The notes beneath the pieces are model-generated. The model saw only the letters and a list, made by a program, of their open reading frames with translations, was not told the DNA's origin and searched no databases. From Clostridia bacterium (lineage in GTDB: Bacteria > Bacillota_A > Clostridia > Oscillospirales > CAG-272), in the NCBI GenBank assembly GCA_017547395.1, contig JAFYPS010000132.1:1-10082 (forward strand): a DNA stretch of 10,082 nt, in the 5' to 3' direction. This document shows positions 1-7,099 of this stretch, piece by piece (within the stretch, counting starts at the first letter, position 1; the number at the start of each line of letters is the position of its first letter). Made by a program: the position numbers and the translations under genes.

Positions 1-1713
1 AAGCAGCTTCTTCTTTCGGGTAATGTCACCGCCGTAGCACTTTGCAAGCACGTCCTTGCGCATAGCCTTAACGGTTTCGCGCGCGATAATTCTGTTACCT
101 ATCGCTGCCTGAATCGGAACCTCGAAAAGCTGACGCGGAATGTTATCCTTAAGCTTCTCTGCTATACGGCGTGCACGTGCATACGCCTTTTCTTCGTGCA
201 CGATAAACGAAAGCGCGTCTACCTGCTCGCCGTTAAGCAAAAAGTCAAGGCGAACAAGCTTTGAAGCAACGTATTCGGAAAACTCATAATCAAGCGAAGC
301 ATATCCGCGGCTACGGCTCTTGAGTGCATCGAAAAAGTCGTATATTATTTCGTTAAGCGGCAGAATATAATGAAGCTCAGCGCGCGTCTGGTCGATATAC
401 TTCATATCAATAAACACGCCGCGTTTGTCCTGACAAAGCTCCATAATTCCTCCGACGTATTCGGTGGGCGTGATGATGCTTGCTTTTACAACAGGCTCTG
501 CAGCCTCTTCGATTTCATCGGGAGAGGGATATGACGCGGGGTTGTCTATCATCCTTACCTCGCCACCGCGCATTGTAATCTTGTATACAACACCCGGAGC
601 GGTTGTGATAAGGTCAAGGTTAAACTCTCTTTCAAGACGTTCCTCGATTATCTCCATATGGAGAAGTCCGAGGAATCCGCAACGGAATCCAAAGCCGAGT
701 GCAACAGACGTTTCAGGCTCGAAAGTAAGTGCTGCATCGTTAAGCTGAAGCTTTTCAAGCGCATCGCGAAGGTCACCGTAGCGTGCACCGTCAGCAGGGT
801 AAATACCCGCATAAACCATAGGCTGTACGGTTTTAAATCCGGGAAGCGGCTCGCTTGCCGGATTTTCTGCAAGTGTTATTGTATCACCGACGCGCGTATC
901 GCCGACGTATTTAATGCTTGCGGTTATATATCCAACCTCGCCGGCTGAAATGCTGTCCTTTTTCTTAAGACCGAACGGCTGCATAGTTCCGACTTCAACA
1001 ACGTCGAATTCGGCACCCGTACTCATAAGCTTGATTCTCTGCCCTGCGCGGATAGTTCCCTCTTTGACTCTGACGTATACCACAACGCCAAGATAGCTGT
1101 CATAGTAAGAGTCAAAAATAAGACACTTGAGGGGAGCGTCGGGGTCACCCGTGGGCGCGGGAATGTCGCTGACTATCTTGTCAAGCACGTCGCCGATATT
1201 GAGTCCCGTCTTTGCGGAAACCGCAGGACACCCTTCTGCCAAAATGCCGATAACGTCCTCAATCTCGTTTCTTACTCTGTCGGGATCGGCACTCGGCAGG
1301 TCGATTTTATTGATAACGGGCACGATCTCAAGATCCGCATCTACCGCAAGATAAGCATTTGCAAGTGTTTGCGCCTCGATACCCTGAGTGGCATCGACGA
1401 CAAGCAAAGCACCGTCACACGCGTTAAGGCTACGGGAAACCTCGTAGTTAAAGTCAACGTGGCCGGGGGTGTCAATGAGGTTGAGCGTATACTGCTCTCC
1501 GTCAGGCGCAGTATAGTCCATACATACTGCTCTCGCTTTGATGGTAATTCCGCGTTCACGCTCAAGATCCATATTATCAAGAAGCTGAGACTCCATTTCT
1601 CTTGAAGAAACGGTTCTTGTGTGCTCAAGAATTCTGTCGGCAAGAGTAGACTTGCCGTGGTCGATATGTGCAATTATTGAAAAGTTTCTGATATGACTTT
1701 GTTTTACGCTCAC
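1..1713 (-). CDS. lepA: Elongation factor 4 (LepA), ribosome back-translocation GTPase, C-terminus cut by window edge
   Basis: LepA is a ribosome-bound translational GTPase related to EF-G that acts on stalled or mistranslocated ribosomes. The minus-strand reading frame is open from a GTG at 1713 to the window edge, giving 571 residues of a usual ~600. All GTPase motifs are visible: G1 AHIDHGKS at residues 15-22, G2 RGITIK at 54-59, G3 DTPGH at 81-85, G4 NKID at 135-138 and G5 SAK at 166-168. The EF-G-like core follows, including the segment [15 protein letters not shown]. The LepA-specific C-terminal domain ends here at [13 protein letters not shown], so about 30 residues are missing. GTG is chosen because it gives the family N-terminus ([14 protein letters not shown]), is preceded by AAAGG nine bases upstream, and has in-frame TAA stops further upstream. 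The neighbour beyond the left edge is unknown; hemW is common there in clostridia. Confidence 0.97.
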   Translation of the reverse strand, partial: MSVKQSHIRNFSIIAHIDHGKSTLADRILEHTRTVSSREMESQLLDNMDLERERGITIKARAVCMDYTAPDGEQYTLNLIDTPGHVDFNYEVSRSLNACDGALLVVDATQGIEAQTLANAYLAVDADLEIVPVINKIDLPSADPDRVRNEIEDVIGILAEGCPAVSAKTGLNIGDVLDKIVSDIPAPTGDPDAPLKCLIFDSYYDSYLGVVVYVRVKEGTIRAGQRIKLMSTGAEFDVVEVGTMQPFGLKKKDSISAGEVGYITASIKYVGDTRVGDTITLAENPASEPLPGFKTVQPMVYAGIYPADGARYGDLRDALEKLQLNDAALTFEPETSVALGFGFRCGFLGLLHMEIIEERLEREFNLDLITTAPGVVYKITMRGGEVRMIDNPASYPSPDEIEEAAEPVVKASIITPTEYVGGIMELCQDKRGVFIDMKYIDQTRAELHYILPLNEIIYDFFDALKSRSRGYASLDYEFSEYVASKLVRLDFLLNGEQVDALSFIVHEEKAYARARRIAEKLKDNIPRQLFEVPIQAAIGNRIIARETVKAMRKDVLAKCYGGDITRKKKLL

Positions 1714-1748
1714 TGTAATAAACCTTTCGTTAGTATACTTAATGATTT

Positions 1749-1777
1749 ATTATACCAATTTTCCGTGACAAAATCAA
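1749..1777 (-). promoter_or_regulatory. SigA-type promoter for lepA
   Basis: On the minus strand a perfect -10 box TATAAT lies at 1754-1749. A -35 box TTGATT (4 of 6 matches to TTGACA) lies at 1777-1772. They are separated by exactly 17 bp. Transcription would begin near 1742, giving a short leader of about 30 bases before the GTG start of lepA. No riboswitch or attenuator fits in that space. Confidence 0.75.
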
Positions 1778-1785
1778 TATTTTAT

Positions 1786-1831
1786 TTGCTTTTTAATCAA
1801 TAAGTAGTATAATAAAGAAAAAAAGACGGAG
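1786..1831 (+). promoter_or_regulatory. Promoter and RBS for the alanyl-tRNA editing gene and mgtE
   Basis: A perfect -10 TATAAT lies at 1808-1813. The best -35 is weak, TTGCTT at 1786-1791 with a 16-bp spacer. The RBS GACGGAG at 1825-1831 sits eight bases before the ATG at 1840. The leader would be only about 20 bases, which leaves no room for a magnesium riboswitch or a T-box ahead of the downstream mgtE. The -35 lies within 10 bp of the divergent lepA -35, so the two promoters are back to back. Confidence 0.65.
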
Positions 1832-1839
1832 TTTGAAGA

Positions 1840-2982
1840 ATGACCGAAAAGCTTTATTACGTTGATTCGTTTATAAATGAATTTGAAGCCACCGTGCTTG
1901 AATGCAAAGAAATCAATGGCATATATCTTATAAGACTTGACCGCACGGCCTTTTTTCCCGAGGGCGGCGGACAGTTTGGAGACAGCGGTTTTATAGGCGA
2001 TGCCGAAATTTTCGACACGCACGAAAAGGACGGCGAAATATGGCACTATGCAAAATCTCCGCTCAACCAAAATGAGAAATACAAGTGCAGACTTGATTTT
2101 GAAAAAAGATTTTGCCGTATGCAGTGCCATAGCGGAGAACATATCGTTTCGGGACTTTTGCATAGCCTTTACGGTGCAGAAAACGTAGGCTTTCACCTTG
2201 GTGATACGGACGTAACTATCGACACAAGTATTCCGCTTAGTGAAAATCAGCTGAGACGGGTTGAACGTCTTGCAAACGAAGCAATTACAAAAGATTTTAA
2301 AACAAATGCCTTTTTCCCCACCAAAGAAGAGGCAAAATCAATCGTATACCGTGCAAAGCTTGATATCACCGAAAATCTGCGTCTTGTAGAATATCCGGGA
2401 TATGATATCTGCGCCTGCTGTGCCCCGCACGTTAAAAAAAGCGGACAGATTGGTGTAATAAAACTGCTTGACTATGCACATTATAAGGGTGGTATGCGAA
2501 TACATCTTCTTTGCGGTATGATGGCGCTTGAAGACTATCATAACCGATATTCCGCAGTGCAGAAAATCTCGGTATTGCTCTCCGCAAAGCAATCCGAGGT
2601 ATGCGAGGCGGTTGAACGGCTGAAAAACGAGAACGATGCAAACCTCGGCGCAATAAGCGCACTCAAAAAGGAACTTGCAAAATCTCTTGCAGAGAGCGCT
2701 CTTCCCACAGACAAAAACCTTGTCTTTTTCGCGCCTCTGCTCGACGGAGCGGCAGCGCGCGAGCTTGTAAACGCGGCACTTCCGAAATGCGGCGGAATCT
2801 GCGCGGTGTTTGCGGGCAGCGACGGGGCTTATAATTTCTGTATGGCAAGTAAAACCGTCGACCTCAAAGCTATTTCCCGGGAAATAGGAGAGGCACTCGG
2901 CGGAAAATGCGGCGGCAGCCGCGAAATGATAAGCGGACGCGCCACGGCAAGCCGCAACGAGATAGAAGCATACCTCGCATAG
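1840..2982 (+). CDS. Alanyl-tRNA editing protein (AlaX type, with DHHA1 domain)
   Basis: This is a free-standing homologue of the editing half of alanyl-tRNA synthetase. The family hydrolyses Ser-tRNA(Ala) or Gly-tRNA(Ala) in trans, in the cytoplasm. The 380-residue protein has an N-terminal tRNA-synthetase class II additional domain with PEGGGQ at residues 40-45 and GDSG at 47-50. The zinc-site motif HxxxH follows as HSGEH (97-101), and the second half CxxxH as CCAPH (193-197). A charged, probably coiled linker around 240-290 leads to a DHHA1-like tail (about 300-378) with the glycine-rich segment GGKCGGSREM. This long form is common in clostridia. The usual CGGTH motif is replaced here by CCAPH, which keeps both zinc ligands. 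The start at 1840 has a good RBS at 1825-1831. mgtE follows after 13 bp, so the two are probably co-transcribed. Substrate preference (Ser or Gly) cannot be read from the sequence. Confidence 0.9.
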   Translation: MTEKLYYVDSFINEFEATVLECKEINGIYLIRLDRTAFFPEGGGQFGDSGFIGDAEIFDTHEKDGEIWHYAKSPLNQNEKYKCRLDFEKRFCRMQCHSGEHIVSGLLHSLYGAENVGFHLGDTDVTIDTSIPLSENQLRRVERLANEAITKDFKTNAFFPTKEEAKSIVYRAKLDITENLRLVEYPGYDICACCAPHVKKSGQIGVIKLLDYAHYKGGMRIHLLCGMMALEDYHNRYSAVQKISVLLSAKQSEVCEAVERLKNENDANLGAISALKKELAKSLAESALPTDKNLVFFAPLLDGAAARELVNAALPKCGGICAVFAGSDGAYNFCMASKTVDLKAISREIGEALGGKCGGSREMISGRATASRNEIEAYLA

Positions 2983-2995
2983 CGGAGGTTTTTAT

Positions 2996-4363
2996 ATGAG
3001 AGACACTCTTTTAAAAGATGCAATGCTATTATGGGAAAACAAAAATCTGTCAGCACTCAGAAAAATGCTGACAGAAGAACAGCCGGCAGACATTGCAGAA
3101 CTTCTCGAAGAACTTGAGGAGAATTACCCAAAAAGCCTTGCATCCGTTTACAGACTGCTCCCGAAAGATATTGCAGGTGAAGTGTTCGTACAGTTCGACT
3201 CAAACTCCGCAGAAAGACTGATTCTTGCACTCAGCGACAAAGAATTGTCCGAAACTTTATCAGAACTGTTTTACGACGACACGGCAGACCTTATCGAAGA
3301 GATGCCGGCAAGCGTAGTAAAACGCATTCTGAAGAACACTTCCCCCACCGACAGAGCAGAGATCAACAAACTTTTAAAGTTCGCAAGCGACACCGCAGGC
3401 AGTATAATGACTACCGAGTTTGTCCGCCTAAAAAAAGAAATGACGGTATCCGATGCACTGTCGCACATCCGCGCGGTAGCGATAGATAAGGAAACCGTAT
3501 ACACCTGTTATATCACCGACTCTTCAAAAAAGCTTGAGGGCATAATTTCTGCCCGCACGCTTCTCACCGCTCCTACCGACAAACTTATCGGTGAACTGAT
3601 GCAGACGAACGTCATTTTTGCCAAAACAGACACCGACCGCGTAGAAGTAGCGAGAACGCTGACAAAATACGATTTGTTGGCACTGCCGGTAGTAGACAGC
3701 CAGGGAATGCTCGTCGGTATAGTCACGGTTGACGATGCTATCGAGGTTCTGCGCGAAGAAACGGAAGAAGACTTTGCTGTAATGGCGGCAATCACACCCG
3801 CAGAAACTCCGTACCTGAAAATGCCGGTTATAGACATTTTCCGTTCGAGAATCCCATGGCTTATGCTGCTTATGCTGACGTCAACCTTTACGGGAATGAT
3901 AATCTCCTCGTTTGAAAGTGCGCTTGCCGCAAAGGTAGCGCTGACAATGTTCATCCCCATGCTTATGGGAACGGGCGGAAACTGCGGCTCGCAAAGCTCT
4001 ATTACGGTTATCCGCGCACTGTCGCTTGGTGAGATAAAGCTGTCAGACGCAATTAAGGTTCTTTACAAGGAGTTTCGCGTAGCAATTCTGTGTAGCGTTG
4101 CTCTTGCGGTTATGATGTTTATTAAAATTATGACCGTAGATCGCCTTATAAGCGGAAGCGACGTTGACGTTTTAGTAGCAATTATCGTATCGCTTACACT
4201 TATCGTAACAGTTTGTCTGTCCAAGCTTATCGGTGCAGGCCTCCCTATCGCGGCAAGCAAGATAGGACTTGATCCCGCAGTTATGGCAAGTCCTTTTGTC
4301 ACTACGCTTGTCGATACACTTTCTCTGCTTGCTTATTTTGTTATAGCAAGCATTATACTCTAA
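2996..4363 (+). CDS. mgtE: Magnesium transporter MgtE
   Basis: MgtE is a homodimeric, Mg2+-gated Mg2+ channel in the cytoplasmic membrane. The 455-residue length is normal for the family. In order there are an acidic helical MgtE_N domain (about 20-130), a CBS pair starting near GSIMTTEF at 135 and ending near 260, a plug helix, and five membrane segments (about 286-303, 311-331, 361-380, 389-412, 431-455). The family-typical GTGGNCGSQ lies at 325-333 between segments. The aspartate of TTLVDT (D440) corresponds to the pore Mg2+-binding residue of characterised MgtE proteins. The RBS GGAGG at 2984-2988 sits seven bases before the ATG and immediately after the stop of the upstream gene. No separate promoter or magnesium riboswitch is visible, so expression probably follows the upstream promoter; gating by the N and CBS domains would provide Mg2+ feedback. 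The stop codon overlaps that of the convergent downstream gene by 4 bp. Confidence 0.96.
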   Translation: MRDTLLKDAMLLWENKNLSALRKMLTEEQPADIAELLEELEENYPKSLASVYRLLPKDIAGEVFVQFDSNSAERLILALSDKELSETLSELFYDDTADLIEEMPASVVKRILKNTSPTDRAEINKLLKFASDTAGSIMTTEFVRLKKEMTVSDALSHIRAVAIDKETVYTCYITDSSKKLEGIISARTLLTAPTDKLIGELMQTNVIFAKTDTDRVEVARTLTKYDLLALPVVDSQGMLVGIVTVDDAIEVLREETEEDFAVMAAITPAETPYLKMPVIDIFRSRIPWLMLLMLTSTFTGMIISSFESALAAKVALTMFIPMLMGTGGNCGSQSSITVIRALSLGEIKLSDAIKVLYKEFRVAILCSVALAVMMFIKIMTVDRLISGSDVDVLVAIIVSLTLIVTVCLSKLIGAGLPIAASKIGLDPAVMASPFVTTLVDTLSLLAYFVIASIIL

Positions 4364-5262
4364 CACATCGTCGGAAACAGAAGCAGAGTCCGACGCAACT
4401 CGGCATACATTTCGTAAATATCGGTCGGCGGCAACGGGTTTTCACCCTTGCCGCACTCGACGGTAAACGACGGTATGCCGAGTTTTTGTATGCAATAGTC
4501 GGTGAGCCCGCCATAAGCAGCGGCACCGCTCGGCTTTGATAACTTATATCCCGTGAGACAAGAAATTCTTTTTGCCGTAAACTCTGCTCCTAAAGGACAT
4601 CTACCACCGCTCGTATAATATATTTCTCTCCCCTGCGTGTGCAACGTTATAACTGCCCTTGGCGAAAAAAAGCGAAAATACGCGCAAAGAGCATTGGTTT
4701 CAGGCTCACTTTCAGGGCGTTCTCCCGAATAGCGCGTTGATGCAAAAGTTGTAATGCCGAGTTCTTTTTCAATCTCCTTGTACTCCTCAAAGCCCGCATC
4801 GTAATTGTGATTGAGGTCAATGCCTCTCGCATTTGCCTGCCACCGCGAAAAATCGTCGCTGCCGTTTATGCCGACAAGACGGCTGTACCACGGACTGCTT
4901 TTGTCAGGACCGTTTGCAGAAATATCCGCCCCGTCAACGTTGAGTTGCGGGATGAAAAACAAACTTCTCTGCTTAAGGAAGAATCTTTCGTCGACATCTC
5001 CGATTTTTCCGCCGCGCCTTATCACCTCGCAAAGCTCGTATATGAATCTCAAAAGAATCATCCCCGTTATCCGCTCTGCACCGTGGTGCGTTCCGACATA
5101 ATAATAGTTCTTTTTTCCCTCTCCTACGCGGAGAAGAGGTATTCCGCGTCCCATTACACTCTCAGTGAGATAGGAAAAGTTCAAAAAATCATATTTATCC
5201 GCAAGCTTTCTGACACTTTCCATCAAAACCTTGTAGTCACATTCACAGGTATAGTCAAGCAT
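4360..5262 (-). CDS. M14-family zinc peptidase, probably a cytoplasmic murein-peptide (gamma-D-Glu-DAP type) carboxypeptidase
   Basis: The 300-residue product matches the compact M14 zinc carboxypeptidase fold. Zinc ligands are visible as HGAE (H60 and E63, in GTHHGAE) and H208 in ITLHTQG. The catalytic glutamate is E269 in TVECGKGENP. The substrate-binding segment reads ARGIDLNHNYDAG (145-157), with Asn-His where classical carboxypeptidase A has Asn-Arg. There is no signal peptide or membrane segment, so it should act in the cytoplasm. Related short M14 enzymes of spore formers cleave the gamma-D-glutamyl-diaminopimelate bond of peptidoglycan peptides; that substrate is inferred, not shown. 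The start is supported by AAGGAGG (5276-5270) seven bases upstream of the ATG. The gene is transcribed alone, divergent from fhs and convergent with mgtE, and shares the bases CTAA (4360-4363) with the mgtE stop. Confidence 0.88.
   Translation of the reverse strand: MLDYTCECDYKVLMESVRKLADKYDFLNFSYLTESVMGRGIPLLRVGEGKKNYYYVGTHHGAERITGMILLRFIYELCEVIRRGGKIGDVDERFFLKQRSLFFIPQLNVDGADISANGPDKSSPWYSRLVGINGSDDFSRWQANARGIDLNHNYDAGFEEYKEIEKELGITTFASTRYSGERPESEPETNALCAYFRFFSPRAVITLHTQGREIYYTSGGRCPLGAEFTAKRISCLTGYKLSKPSGAAAYGGLTDYCIQKLGIPSFTVECGKGENPLPPTDIYEMYAELRRTLLLFPTMC
4369..4395. other. Possible hairpin just after the mgtE stop, without a U-tract
   Basis: CGTCGGA at 4369-4375 can pair with TCCGACG at 4389-4395 around a 13-base loop. 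The hairpin lies inside the 3' end of the convergent peptidase gene, six bases past the mgtE stop. No run of T follows on the plus strand, so it is not a canonical intrinsic terminator. It may simply stabilise the mgtE mRNA end, or be chance. Confidence 0.25.
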
Positions 5263-5273
5263 ATCGCTTCCTC

Positions 5274-5330
5274 CTTTTTGTCAATATATGAATTTGTATA
5301 TATTTTTTTAACTTCACACTTGACAAAAAG
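5274..5330. repeat. Perfect 11-bp inverted repeat in the divergent promoter region
   Basis: CTTTTTGTCAA at 5274-5284 is the exact reverse complement of TTGACAAAAAG at 5320-5330, with 35 bp of AT-rich DNA between. The right arm covers the -35 boxes of both divergent promoters. The left arm overlaps the RBS of the peptidase gene by three bases. It could be an operator pair for a shared regulator, or a coincidence of the TTGACA and RBS consensus sequences in AT-rich DNA. Confidence 0.45.
5297..5326 (-). promoter_or_regulatory. Putative promoter for the M14 peptidase
   Basis: On the minus strand TTGTCA (5 of 6 matches to the -35 consensus) lies at 5326-5321 and TATATA at 5302-5297, with an 18-bp spacer. 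The -35 shares almost all its bases with the TTGACA of the opposite promoter. Transcripts would carry a leader of about 25-30 bases including AAGGAGG. Confidence 0.5.
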
Positions 5331-5348
5331 ATTAAAATATAAGAAAAT
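5320..5348 (+). promoter_or_regulatory. Putative promoter for fhs
   Basis: A consensus -35 TTGACA lies at 5320-5325. The best-spaced -10 is GAAAAT at 5343-5348 (17-bp spacer, 4 of 6 matches); several other AT-rich hexamers nearby could serve instead, so the -10 is uncertain. The RBS AGGAG is at 5371-5375, six bases before the ATG at 5382. Confidence 0.5.
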
Positions 5349-5381
5349 ATATTTAATATATTTATTTAACAGGAGAACGTT

Positions 5382-7055
5382 ATGGCATACTTAACCGACA
5401 TAGAAATCGCGCAGCAGTGTGTAATGAAACCCATTGCGGAAATTGCAAAGACTGCAGGCATTGATGACAAATACCTTGAGCAGTACGGAAGATACAAGGC
5501 AAAGGTTGACCTTTCCATCGTAAAGGAATGTGACAAAAAGGACGGTAAGCTTATACTTGTTACCGCCATCACGCCCACCCCTGCAGGTGAAGGTAAAACC
5601 ACCACCACAATAGGTCTTGCAGACGGTCTTCGCCGTATTGGCAAGAACGTTATGGTTGCACTCCGTGAGCCCTCGCTCGGACCTGTTTTCGGCGTCAAGG
5701 GCGGTGCTGCAGGCGGCGGATATGCTCAGGTCGTTCCTATGGAAGATATCAACCTCCACTTCACAGGTGACTTTCACGCAATAGGCGCGGCTAACAACCT
5801 CCTTGCTGCTATGCTTGACAACCACATTCATCAGGGCAACAAGCTTGGCATTGACGTAAGAAAAATCACCTGGAAGCGCTGTGTTGATATGAACGACCGT
5901 CAGCTCCGCTTTATCACCAACGGCCTTGGCGGCAAGGTTAACGGTGTTCCGCGTGAAGACGGATACGACATCACCGTTGCATCCGAAATTATGGCAGTTC
6001 TCTGTCTTGCAACCTCAATTACCGACCTCAAAAACCGACTCGCAAACATCATTGTCGGCTATACATACGACGACAAACCCGTACGTTGCGGCGACCTCAA
6101 TGCACAGGGTGCAATGACCGCTCTTCTCAAGGATGCGCTCAAGCCTAACCTCGTTCAGACACTCGAAGGAACTCCCGCACTCGTACACGGCGGTCCTTTC
6201 GCAAACATTGCGCACGGCTGTAACTCGGTTACCGCCACAAAGCTTGCAATGAAGCTTGGCGACTATGCAGTTACAGAAGCAGGATTTGGTGCTGACCTCG
6301 GTGCTGAAAAGTTCCTTGACATCAAGTGCCGTCTCGCAGATCTTCACCCCTCGGCAGTAGTTATCGTCGCTACTATCCGCGCACTCAAGATGCACGGCGG
6401 TCTCGCAAAGACGGAACTCGGCAGTGAAAACCTTGAGGCTCTTGAAAAAGGTCTTCCCAACCTTCTCCGCCACGTTTCAAATATCAAAAACGTATACAAG
6501 CTCCCCTCCGTTGTTGCAGTTAACCGCTTCCCCACCGATACCGACAAGGAAGTTGAACTCGTTATTGAAAAGTGCCGCGCACTCGGCGTTAACGTTGTTC
6601 TCTCCGACGTATGGGCAAAGGGCGGCGAAGGCGGCATTGAGCTTGCAAATGAAGTTGTTAAACTTTGCGAAGAGCCTAACGACTTCTCCTTCTCATATGA
6701 GCTTGACGGAACTATTGAAGACAAGATTGAAACCGTTGTTAAGCGCATCTACGGTGGCGACGGCATTAACGTTCTCCCCGCTGCAAAGAAGCAGATTGAC
6801 GCTCTCACCGCTCTCGGATATGACAAGCTCCCAATCTGCGTTGCAAAGACACAGTATTCCTTCTCCGATGACCCGACAAAGCTCGGCGCACCCGAAGGCT
6901 TTACTGTAACAATCAAGAACGTTAAGATTTCTGCAGGTGCAGGCTTCCTTGTTGTTCTCACAGGCGACATTATGACTATGCCGGGACTTCCGAAAGTTCC
7001 CGCGGCAGAAAAAATCGACGTTGACGAAGACGGCAAGATTACAGGACTGTTTTAA
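5382..7055 (+). CDS. fhs: Formate-tetrahydrofolate ligase (10-formyl-THF synthetase)
   Basis: The enzyme joins formate to tetrahydrofolate at the expense of ATP, forming 10-formyl-THF in the cytoplasm. It feeds purine and formyl-methionine synthesis and, in acetogens, the methyl branch of the Wood-Ljungdahl pathway. The 557-residue length is typical. The nucleotide-binding P-loop TPAGEGKTT lies at residues 66-74. The two family signatures are intact: [11 protein letters not shown] at 104-114 and [12 protein letters not shown] at 329-340. No frameshift or missing core motif is seen. The start is set by AGGAG at 5371-5375. The gene has its own promoter and a strong hairpin terminator immediately downstream, so it appears monocistronic; no folD, fchA or other one-carbon genes adjoin it here. 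Its presence alone does not prove acetogenesis, because many fermentative clostridia carry it. Confidence 0.98.
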   Translation: MAYLTDIEIAQQCVMKPIAEIAKTAGIDDKYLEQYGRYKAKVDLSIVKECDKKDGKLILVTAITPTPAGEGKTTTTIGLADGLRRIGKNVMVALREPSLGPVFGVKGGAAGGGYAQVVPMEDINLHFTGDFHAIGAANNLLAAMLDNHIHQGNKLGIDVRKITWKRCVDMNDRQLRFITNGLGGKVNGVPREDGYDITVASEIMAVLCLATSITDLKNRLANIIVGYTYDDKPVRCGDLNAQGAMTALLKDALKPNLVQTLEGTPALVHGGPFANIAHGCNSVTATKLAMKLGDYAVTEAGFGADLGAEKFLDIKCRLADLHPSAVVIVATIRALKMHGGLAKTELGSENLEALEKGLPNLLRHVSNIKNVYKLPSVVAVNRFPTDTDKEVELVIEKCRALGVNVVLSDVWAKGGEGGIELANEVVKLCEEPNDFSFSYELDGTIEDKIETVVKRIYGGDGINVLPAAKKQIDALTALGYDKLPICVAKTQYSFSDDPTKLGAPEGFTVTIKNVKISAGAGFLVVLTGDIMTMPGLPKVPAAEKIDVDEDGKITGLF

Positions 7056-7063
7056 TGATATTA

Positions 7064-7097
7064 AAAAAATTCCTCCGAGCAATCGGAGGAATTTTTT
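7064..7097. terminator. Bidirectional intrinsic terminator with GCAA (GNRA) tetraloop
   Basis: Bases 7064-7078 pair without mismatch with 7083-7097, a 15-bp stem closed by a GCAA loop. The core is TTCCTCCGA/TCGGAGGAA. The flanking A-run (7063-7069) and T-run (7092-7097) provide a U-tract in either direction. It begins nine bases after the fhs stop and three bases after the stop of the convergent glycosidase gene, so it serves both. Confidence 0.9.
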
Positions 7098-7099
7098 GT

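Noticed and set aside
1732..1737. TATACT as an alternative -10 for lepA
   Set aside because: No suitable -35 at the right distance, while the upstream TATAAT/TTGATT pair is better in sequence and spacing.
1714..1839. Riboswitch or T-box between lepA and the alanyl-tRNA editing gene
   Set aside because: After placing both promoters only about 20-30 bases of leader remain on each side, too little for any known structured leader.
1774..2196. Minus-strand open frame of 140 codons over the lepA/editing-gene promoter region
   Set aside because: It covers both promoters and the start of the editing gene on the wrong strand; no conserved motif.
2983..2995. Magnesium-sensing (M-box) leader for mgtE
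   Set aside because: Only 13 bp separate mgtE from the preceding stop codon, filled by its RBS.
4807..5394. Plus-strand open frame of 195 codons running from inside the peptidase gene into fhs
   Set aside because: It is antisense to the M14 motifs, crosses the divergent promoter region and overlaps the fhs start, so it is a chance frame.
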